8,011 nucleotides of DNA. Origin: JBMNTU01 sp050945895 (GTDB taxonomy: Bacteria > Bacillota > Clostridia > Christensenellales > Christensenellaceae). The first letter of the stretch is position 1; every line of letters begins with the position of its first letter. A program made the position numbers and the translations under genes. The notes beneath the pieces are model-generated. The model was not told the DNA's origin and searched no databases. It saw only the letters and a program-made list of their open reading frames with translations. Positions 1-4,921 of the stretch are shown here, in pieces. The stretch is from the NCBI GenBank assembly GCA_050945895.1, contig JBMNTU010000095.1, positions 1 through 8,011 on the forward strand. Reading direction: 5' to 3'.

Positions 1-19
1 AGGGCTATGACCCTGTGTT

Positions 20-33
20 GGGGTTTCAACCCC
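20..33. other. Short GC-rich hairpin at left edge
   Basis: GGGGTT at 20-25 is complementary to AACCCC at 28-33, so the site can form a small hairpin with at least four G-C pairs. A second weak pairing, AGGG at 1-4 with CCCT at 11-14, lies just before it. In the plus direction it is followed by a modest T-rich stretch (41-47). In the minus direction, downstream of the coiled-coil gene, no U-tract follows. It could be a weak terminator for a gene to the left or part of a structure cut by the window edge. The sequence does not decide. Confidence 0.25.
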
Positions 34-87
34 TCTGTGCTTATTTTAGGGAGTATCTTTTATTTCCTCAATCCGCCTTTTGTTCCA

Positions 88-642
88 TTACAGGAATGCT
101 CCTCGTGCAACGTCATAGTCCGCCCATCCGCCCGCGCTATGTAACGAATTCGCAGCTTTTCGTACTGCACTTTTAACATTTTGCGCCTTACGTAAAGCAT
201 ATTCAGCGTTGGCCAGCTTAATTGTCGCTTGCTTCTTTTTAGCTAAAAGCTCACCATACCGTCTGCCCGACACGCTTTCGGGAGAACTCAAAAGCATGTC
301 GGTCCTTCTTTTCAGTTCTGTTTTATATTCTTTTTCCAGTTGCCCCAATGCATCCCATTCCAGTCTAATTTGTTCCAGTTCATTTTTTATTTCAGAGCAG
401 CTTGCAGTCGTACATTCGTATGCTTTTTGGATCTCCTCAAATTCTCGCCTTTTCTTTTCAAATTTCTTTTTAAAGAGGCCCCACGCCACTTTCTTTTGCG
501 CTTTACACGCCTTTTCATATCGAATACGGAGCTCTTTTTCTTGGGTTTCCATTTCTTGTAACTTCTTCTGCAAGCTTCTAACCTGGCTTTCCAATGCCTC
601 AAGCCCCGTTAGTTTTTCTTTTATTTCCCTTATATTATCCAT
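88..642 (-). CDS. Small coiled-coil protein of unknown function
   Basis: This 184-residue soluble protein has no signal peptide and no membrane segment. Residues 1-115 are almost entirely charged heptad-like helix, rich in Lys, Glu, Arg and Gln with regularly spaced Leu/Ile, so a long coiled coil is likely. A short break follows (about 117-128, containing SSPESVSG), then a second helix (about 130-168). The protein ends in a Gly/Trp-containing segment, SAGGWADYDVARGAFL. Two Cys (77, 82) sit in the middle of the coiled coil. The ATG at 642 is preceded by GAGGA with a 5-base spacer, which supports this start. The gene is transcribed divergently from the CDF/CopA operon and has no partner inside the window. 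I do not recognise a named family. The terminal SAxxW...D segment recalls a Gly-rich motif that in some Firmicute coiled-coil proteins is followed by more sequence, so the C-terminus may be shortened, but that comparison is from memory. By eye it is more AT-rich than the transporter genes. Confidence 0.75.
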   Translation of the reverse strand: MDNIREIKEKLTGLEALESQVRSLQKKLQEMETQEKELRIRYEKACKAQKKVAWGLFKKKFEKKRREFEEIQKAYECTTASCSEIKNELEQIRLEWDALGQLEKEYKTELKRRTDMLLSSPESVSGRRYGELLAKKKQATIKLANAEYALRKAQNVKSAVRKAANSLHSAGGWADYDVARGAFL

Positions 643-771
643 TTTTTCCTCGTGTTATAATCTCCAGCAACCGTCAATGAGTTTGTTTTTTTATAAGAAT
701 ACCATAAAAATCATGTATTTGTGAATGGTCCAATTTAAGCCGTTCCTAATTATGCAAATCTTTCATATACA

Positions 772-799
772 TTGAAAAACAGTTTATCTATAGTATAAT
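772..799 (+). promoter_or_regulatory. Sigma-A-type promoter of the CDF-copA operon
   Basis: TTGAAA (772-777) and a perfect TATAAT (794-799) are separated by 16 bases, matching the bacterial housekeeping promoter consensus. Transcription would start near 805-807, giving a leader of only about 20 bases before the ATG at 827. That is too short for a metal-sensing riboswitch. No clear palindromic metalloregulator box was seen over the promoter. Confidence 0.75.
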
Positions 800-826
800 G
801 AAAACATCGAAGAAAGGTTGCATGGT

Positions 827-1732
827 ATGCCGCAGACACTTAACAGCAAATCCCAACGCTATACGGCAGGAAAGCGAATCGCGCTCCTGGGCATTGCCGC
901 GAATATTGCGTTGCTCGTTTTAAAGCTGATAGCGGGATACACGGCAAAAAGCCAGGCGATGGTCGCGGACGGATTCAACAGCCTGGGCGACGTTTTTGCT
1001 TCTGTCGTCACACTTGCCGGAAGCGTTTATGCGGCAAAGCCCAGTGACCAGAACCATGTGTTTGGTCATGGAAAGGCTGAATACATTGCGGCCATGATCA
1101 TCGGTTTTTCCATGGTTGCGATGGGTATTTATATGGTCACGCAGTCTGCCTCCGCTATTATGCAGGGCGAAGCGCCTGTGTTTTCGTGGTGGCTCGTATT
1201 TGTCGCCGGGCTGACAATCGGCGTTAAGCTGGTGCTTTTCATAATTGCGTGGATCTCCGCGAAAAAACACAACAGCATGCTCATCCGAGCAAACGCGCTG
1301 GACCATCGAAACGACGTATTCGTTTCGGCGGGAACGCTTGCCGCCGTGTTGCTGAGCGCCTGGGGCGCAACACTGGCCGATGGCTTGCTGGGCGTCGTCA
1401 TTTCTGTGTGGATCGTCTACACGGGTATTTCTATCCTGCGCGACGCGTCGCGCCCGTTGATGGACGAAAATATGCCCCCTGTCGAAATCGCCGGCATACG
1501 CGGGGATATAGAGCAGGTGCCCGGGGTGGACCATGTGGACAGTGTTGTGGCAAAGCCCGTGGGAGCACAGTATATATTGGTGGCCAAAGTTTCTGTTGAC
1601 CACCATATGTCTGTCGAAGACAGCCACGAGATTGCCAAGCAAATAGAGAACCGTGTCAAACAAACGAACCCGGATATAGAAGATGTGCTTGTGCACATCA
1701 ATCCGGACTTTCCGCACGAGGTGAAGACATAA
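827..1732 (+). CDS. Cation diffusion facilitator (CDF) metal efflux protein, probably Mn2+-type
   Basis: This is a proton-coupled divalent metal exporter of the cytoplasmic membrane, 301 residues long, the usual size for a bacterial CDF. Six hydrophobic segments lie at about 18-40, 43-70, 85-110, 120-145, 162-180 and 183-204. They are followed by a cytoplasmic C-terminal dimerisation domain (about 212-301) containing VDHH at 257-260 and ending near HINPDF. The FGHGKAE segment (79-85) after TM2 is a CDF hallmark. The transport-site quartet reads N51-xxx-D55 in TM2 and D159-xxx-D163 in TM5. Zinc exporters normally have H/DxxxD and HxxxD. An Asn-Asp/Asp-Asp set is what I recall for Mn2+ exporters such as pneumococcal MntE, so Mn2+ is the likely substrate by inference. 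An in-frame TTG at 818 directly abuts the Shine-Dalgarno AGAAAGG (811-817). The ATG at 827 has a 9-base spacer and is preferred. The gene overlaps the downstream Cu+-ATPase by one base (TAATG), implying one transcript and coupled translation. Family assignment is near certain; metal specificity is not. Confidence 0.93.
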   Translation: MPQTLNSKSQRYTAGKRIALLGIAANIALLVLKLIAGYTAKSQAMVADGFNSLGDVFASVVTLAGSVYAAKPSDQNHVFGHGKAEYIAAMIIGFSMVAMGIYMVTQSASAIMQGEAPVFSWWLVFVAGLTIGVKLVLFIIAWISAKKHNSMLIRANALDHRNDVFVSAGTLAAVLLSAWGATLADGLLGVVISVWIVYTGISILRDASRPLMDENMPPVEIAGIRGDIEQVPGVDHVDSVVAKPVGAQYILVAKVSVDHHMSVEDSHEIAKQIENRVKQTNPDIEDVLVHINPDFPHEVKT

Positions 1733-3936
1733 TGGAAAAAGAATTTGCACTGAAAATTACAGGGATGCACTGCGCCGCATGTTCGGCTGCCGCGCAAAAC
1801 TCCCTTTCCCATCTGGAAGGCGTGCTGTATGCGGGCGTAAACCTTGCAACAAATTCCGCAACCGTTGTAACGGACGGTACCGTTACGGAAGCAGATCTTT
1901 TGCGTGCCATAGACGAGGCAGGTTTTTCTGCAGAAATAACGAAGGACGCCCCTACTGTTACGGAGGACGAACACCGTTTTCCGAAATGGCGGGTCATTTT
2001 GGCGTTTGCCGTTGGAATGTGCGTTATGTATATTGGTATGGCGGGGCACTGGAACTGGCCCCTCCCAACTGTATTATCTATGCACACACACCCGCTAAAC
2101 TACGCTGTTATCCAGCTTATATTGACCGCCGTGGTCATTTTCTGCGGCAGGAACTTTTTTGTAAGCGGCTTTAAGGCGCTGACCAAACTTCACCCCAATA
2201 TGGATACGCTCGTCATGCTGGGAACGGGCAGCGCATTCATCTACAGCCTTGTTATGACCATTTTGATCCCGCAGGATGCGGCAAATGTACACAATCTGTA
2301 TTTTGAATCCTCGGCGGTTGTGCTTGCACTTGTCCTGATTGGCAAATATATGGAAGAAAACAGCAAAAACAGGGCCAAAGGCGCCATTACCGGCCTTGCG
2401 GCGCTCGTTCCCAAGGACGCCGTACTGATCCGGGACGGCAAGGAAGTGACGGTTGCCGCCGCGGACGTAGCGCCCAAGGATATCGTTCTGGTTGGCGCGG
2501 GGCAGCGCATTCCTGTGGACGGCACCGTTTCATCCGGCCAGGCCAGCGTGGACGAATCCACGCTGACCGGCGAAAGCTTGCCGGTGTTCAAGGAATCGGG
2601 CAGCACCGTTTCGGGCGGAACGCTCGTCCTCGATGGCGTACTTCATGTTGAAGCGACCAATGTTGGGCAAGACACCGCCATATCCCAGGTGCTTACGCTT
2701 GTTGTGGAAGCCCAGCAGAAAAAGGCAAAAATATCGCGCCTTGCAGACAGGATCTCCCTGGTGTTCGTTCCTACTGTTACGCTCATTGCCATCGCTTCTG
2801 CCGTTATTTGGGGCATTTCGGGCGCGGACGCCAGCTTTGTGCTCAATATCTTCGTATCTGTGCTGGTCGTTGCCTGCCCATGCGCCCTGGGCCTTGCCAC
2901 GCCTATTGCGGTCATGGTTGGTACGGGGCGGGGCGCGCAGCTTGGCATTCTCTTCCGCGGCGGTGATATTGTAGAGGCGGCCGCCTCGGTAGACACCGTG
3001 CTGTTCGACAAAACGGGCACCATTACAAAGGGGCGGTTGTTCGTGACCTCTGTTTCTGTCGTGGACGGCAGCGAAGAACGCCTGCTTGAGGCGGCAGCCG
3101 CAGCCGAATACGGCGCGACCCACCCGATTGCCGTCGCCATTCGCGAATATGCCAAGCAAAAAGGAATCGAGCCCGCCCCTCCCGAGCAGGTGCAAAACGT
3201 TGCCGGCCGGGGCGTTGTTGCAACAACAAAAGGCGAAAAGATTACGATCGGCACAAAGGATTTTATGGAAATGGAGGGCATCTCCGTTTCGGGCGAGCGG
3301 CCTGCCGGCGCGACGCTTGTGTTTGTGGCCGTTGGCAAAGAATACATGGGCGTCATTGCCCTTGCCGACGAAATAAAGGACGACGCACAAAGGACGATCC
3401 GCCTACTGCATGAAGCAGGCTTGAAGACCGCGATGATTACAGGCGACAATGCCGAAGCCGCCGAACAGATTGCTAAAACGGCGGGCATAACCGAAGTATA
3501 CGCCAATGTTTTGCCGCAGGACAAGGCGCGCATCGTGGAAGAATTGCAGCAAAGCGGCCGAAAGGTTGCCTTTGCGGGCGACGGCGTAAACGACGCCCCC
3601 GCCCTTGCGACAGCCGATGTTGGAATCTCGGTATTTGGCGGAACGGACGCCGCGGCCGATTCTTCGGGCGTTATACTGATGAAGGACGACACGCTGAGCA
3701 TTGCGGGAGGTATACTGCTTTCGCGGCGCGTGATGCGCATCATCCGGCAAAACCTCTTTTGGGCATTTTTCTATAATATTATCGGTATCCCCATTGCGGC
3801 CGGTGTTTGGTATGCGCTGGGCGGTTTCCTGCTGACGCCGATGTTTGCCGGGCTTGCTATGGCACTCTCTTCTGTTTGCGTGGTGCTCAATTCGCTACGG
3901 CTTTCGAAATACGATTATAGAAAAATAAATATTTAA
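1732..3936 (+). CDS. copA: Copper-translocating P1B-type ATPase, CopA
   Basis: This ATP-driven exporter of Cu+ from the cytoplasm is 734 residues long and apparently complete. It has one N-terminal heavy-metal-associated domain with the GMHCAAC metal site (C14, C17), followed by eight predicted membrane segments. The actuator loop carries TGES (279-282). TM6 has the CPC triad (382-384). The phosphorylated Asp is D426 in DKTGT. The nucleotide-binding domain has the class-specific His-Pro (H464-P465, here THP rather than the common SEHP) and a GRG turn. GDGVND occupies 616-621. The last two membrane helices hold YN-x4-P (Y681, N682, P687) and M-xx-SS-x5-NS (M710, S713, S714, N720). With CPC, these form the Cu+-specific (P1B-1) signature, which separates it from Zn/Cd ATPases. 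The ATG overlaps the stop of the CDF gene in TAATG, so it is second in the operon and probably depends on translational coupling. A strong terminator follows 15 bases after its stop. No copper chaperone (CopZ) or CsoR/CopY regulator lies within the window. Confidence 0.96.
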   Translation: MEKEFALKITGMHCAACSAAAQNSLSHLEGVLYAGVNLATNSATVVTDGTVTEADLLRAIDEAGFSAEITKDAPTVTEDEHRFPKWRVILAFAVGMCVMYIGMAGHWNWPLPTVLSMHTHPLNYAVIQLILTAVVIFCGRNFFVSGFKALTKLHPNMDTLVMLGTGSAFIYSLVMTILIPQDAANVHNLYFESSAVVLALVLIGKYMEENSKNRAKGAITGLAALVPKDAVLIRDGKEVTVAAADVAPKDIVLVGAGQRIPVDGTVSSGQASVDESTLTGESLPVFKESGSTVSGGTLVLDGVLHVEATNVGQDTAISQVLTLVVEAQQKKAKISRLADRISLVFVPTVTLIAIASAVIWGISGADASFVLNIFVSVLVVACPCALGLATPIAVMVGTGRGAQLGILFRGGDIVEAAASVDTVLFDKTGTITKGRLFVTSVSVVDGSEERLLEAAAAAEYGATHPIAVAIREYAKQKGIEPAPPEQVQNVAGRGVVATTKGEKITIGTKDFMEMEGISVSGERPAGATLVFVAVGKEYMGVIALADEIKDDAQRTIRLLHEAGLKTAMITGDNAEAAEQIAKTAGITEVYANVLPQDKARIVEELQQSGRKVAFAGDGVNDAPALATADVGISVFGGTDAAADSSGVILMKDDTLSIAGGILLSRRVMRIIRQNLFWAFFYNIIGIPIAAGVWYALGGFLLTPMFAGLAMALSSVCVVLNSLRLSKYDYRKINI

Positions 3937-3951
3937 AAATAACGAATATGC

Positions 3952-3977
3952 AAAAAGCCGCATTGCTGCGGCTTTTT
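3952..3977 (+). terminator. Rho-independent terminator of the CDF-copA operon
   Basis: A perfect 11-bp stem (3952-3962 with 3967-3977) closes a TTGC loop. The arms contain a GCCGCA/TGCGGC core flanked by A5 and T5. It lies 15 bases after the copA stop codon. The symmetric A and T runs mean it could also terminate minus-strand transcription. Confidence 0.9.
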
Positions 3978-4126
3978 CGAGGATTGGAAGTATATTCTAT
4001 GAAATAAACGCTTTTGAGCGATTATTCCTGGTTCCAAAGAAGTGGTCTGCTTCTTTGTATGGCTTTATTATAGAGCGTCAATTTGAACACAGTATGAATG
4101 AAATGTAAATAAATTATAAATATCAA
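3978..4126. other. Non-coding convergent spacer with two small hairpins
   Basis: This AT-rich gap between the two convergent terminators has no supportable gene. It contains a tiny stem, CGCT/AGCG, at 4009-4020 and a perfect 8-bp stem, CAAAGAAG/CTTCTTTG, at 4035-4057 with a 7-base loop. On the minus strand, TTGACG (4081-4076) and TACAAA (4059-4054) are 16 bases apart and could act as a weak promoter pointing toward the terminator at 3952-3977. This would give a transcript of roughly 95 bases. That is a possibility only. Confidence 0.3.
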
Positions 4127-4163
4127 AAAATACCGCCGAAACGCGTATGCATGGCGGTATTTT
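4127..4163 (-). terminator. Rho-independent terminator of the acidic membrane protein gene
   Basis: AAAATACCGCC (4127-4137) pairs perfectly with GGCGGTATTTT (4153-4163) around a 15-base loop. Read on the minus strand it lies 23 bases past the stop at 4187 and ends in a run of six U residues. The plus-strand reading also ends in UUUU, so it may stop transcription from both directions. Confidence 0.8.
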
Positions 4164-4186
4164 CGCTTTGTTTTCTTATATGGATA

Positions 4187-4687
4187 TTACATTTCAAACG
4201 TCCAGTTTGTGTTTATGCCAATTGTCAGGATAAATACGCCCATGAATATGACCAGGCTGATGCCAAAGAACTTCATGAATGTTCTCATGGAAACACCCGT
4301 GCGCTTCTGGACGGCATTTTTGCCAAACATGGCAATGGCAAATATGATGACCCACAACCAGCCAAGCAGCCCGCCTTCTTCTCCGAAAACCACGGGCAGC
4401 GCCAGCGCCAGCCAAATGGCAAAGCCAAATACAAAGCCCAGTAAAATTTGCAGTACATTCTGTTGCTTGGCTGTCAGCTTTGGCTGGTAGGGTATGATCT
4501 CCTCCTCGTCCGCATCCGCAACAATCACGTCGCCCTCTTCCCCGTTGGGTGCGTCCGTCTGTTCTTCTTCTGCGGAAGAAACCTCTACCACAGACATTTC
4601 CCCAGCTTCCTGTTGACCTGCCGTTTCTTCTGCGGCAACCTGCTCCTGTTCGTTTTCCAGTTCGTTTTTCGGATTCATTTCTTCCAT
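4187..4687 (-). CDS. Small membrane protein with an acidic N-terminal tail, function unknown
   Basis: With the chosen start this is a 166-residue protein in two halves. Residues 1 to about 68 are low-complexity and very acidic (many Glu/Asp, Gln, Ala and Val, few basic residues), probably disordered. A short linker, PYQPKLTAKQQN, leads to three hydrophobic segments at about 78-100, 106-122 and 138-159. A basic loop (KNAVQKRTG...RTFMK) separates segments 2 and 3. Basic residues just before segment 1 suggest the acidic tail faces the cytoplasm. An ATG six codons further upstream (4705) has no Shine-Dalgarno and sits only 6 bases after a possible TATAAC -10 element. The ATG at 4687 has GGGGAG upstream (4698-4703, 10-base spacer), so I prefer it; the longer form would be 172 residues. 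The gene is divergent from the EF-G paralogue and convergent with copA, apparently monocistronic. I do not recognise the family. Confidence 0.72.
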   Translation of the reverse strand: MEEMNPKNELENEQEQVAAEETAGQQEAGEMSVVEVSSAEEEQTDAPNGEEGDVIVADADEEEIIPYQPKLTAKQQNVLQILLGFVFGFAIWLALALPVVFGEEGGLLGWLWVIIFAIAMFGKNAVQKRTGVSMRTFMKFFGISLVIFMGVFILTIGINTNWTFEM

Positions 4688-4713
4688 GGCCACATAACTC
4701 CCCATATCGTTGT

Positions 4714-4719
4714 TATACT
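4714..4719 (-). promoter_or_regulatory. Possible -10 element for the acidic membrane protein gene
   Basis: TATAAC is read on the minus strand just upstream of the gene. No good -35 is seen at 16-18 bases; the nearest candidate, TTGTTT, lies at 14 bases. A start site about 7 bases downstream would fall at or just before the ATG at 4705, which favours the ATG at 4687 as the real start. Confidence 0.3.
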
Positions 4720-4731
4720 CAGATTTTTCTC

Positions 4732-4752
4732 AAACAACCCGGCTGGTTGTTT
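4732..4752. repeat. Inverted repeat AAACAACC-N5-GGTTGTTT
   Basis: Perfect 8-bp arms lie at 4732-4739 and 4745-4752 around a CGGCT spacer. The repeat overlaps the region where a -35 element of the minus-strand acidic membrane protein gene would sit. It could be an operator or a weak hairpin; no regulator can be named. Confidence 0.4.
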
Positions 4753-4763
4753 TGCTTATTTAC

Positions 4764-4786
4764 TGTGTAAAATATATTATTACACA
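4764..4786. repeat. Inverted repeat TGTGTAA-N9-TTACACA, candidate operator
   Basis: Perfect 7-bp arms (4764-4770 and 4780-4786) flank an AT-only spacer. The right arm and spacer overlap TATTAT at 4775-4780, which with TTGCTT at 4752-4757 (17-base spacing) could be a weak plus-strand promoter for the EF-G paralogue. The size and symmetry fit a dimeric repressor site, but the sequence does not match an operator I can name with confidence. Confidence 0.4.
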
Positions 4787-4802
4787 TCGACAGGAGAATT
4801 TC

Positions 4803-4840
4803 TATACAAAACGCCAAAAAAAACATTTATTTTTTGTATA
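4803..4840 (+). repeat. Inverted repeat TATACAAAA-N20-TTTTGTATA in the EF-G paralogue leader
   Basis: Perfect 9-bp arms (4803-4811 and 4832-4840) enclose a spacer with an A-tract followed by a T-rich part, which could lengthen the stem with slippage. A second near-palindrome, AGATAT-AG-ATATCT (4851-4864), follows. Both lie in the 135-base stretch before the start codon, so they may be operators or a 5' UTR structure. Confidence 0.4.
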
Positions 4841-4921
4841 AGTTTTGTTAAGATATAGATATCTGTTCTTTCCTTAGAATAATAATCTTTTGAATAAATA
4901 AACCGTTTGGGAGGAAAACGA

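Noticed and set aside
1..40. CRISPR repeat suggested by the GTTTCAACCCC-like sequence
   Set aside because: Only one copy is visible and there is no repeat-spacer periodicity; it is better read as a simple hairpin.
654..677. Minus-strand promoter TTGACG ... TATAAC for the coiled-coil gene
   Set aside because: The two hexamers are only 12 bases apart, too close for a normal sigma-A promoter, and no better pair was found nearby.
209..724. Long plus-strand open frame opposite the coiled-coil gene
   Set aside because: It is antisense to the charged coiled-coil frame. Its Ser/Phe/Leu-rich translation is what the complement of Lys/Glu codons gives, and it has no ribosome binding site.
818..826. 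TTG at 818 as start of the CDF gene
   Set aside because: It directly follows the Shine-Dalgarno AGAAAGG with no spacer; the ATG at 827 has a 9-base spacer.
2643..3743. Long minus-strand open frame across copA
   Set aside because: It is fully antisense to the well-supported copA frame with all P-type ATPase motifs. It has a Ser/Ala/Pro-rich translation and no recognised domain.
4907..4921. TTG at 4907 as start of the EF-G paralogue
   Set aside because: It would place the GGGAGG ribosome binding site inside the coding region; the ATG at 4922 is correctly spaced from it.
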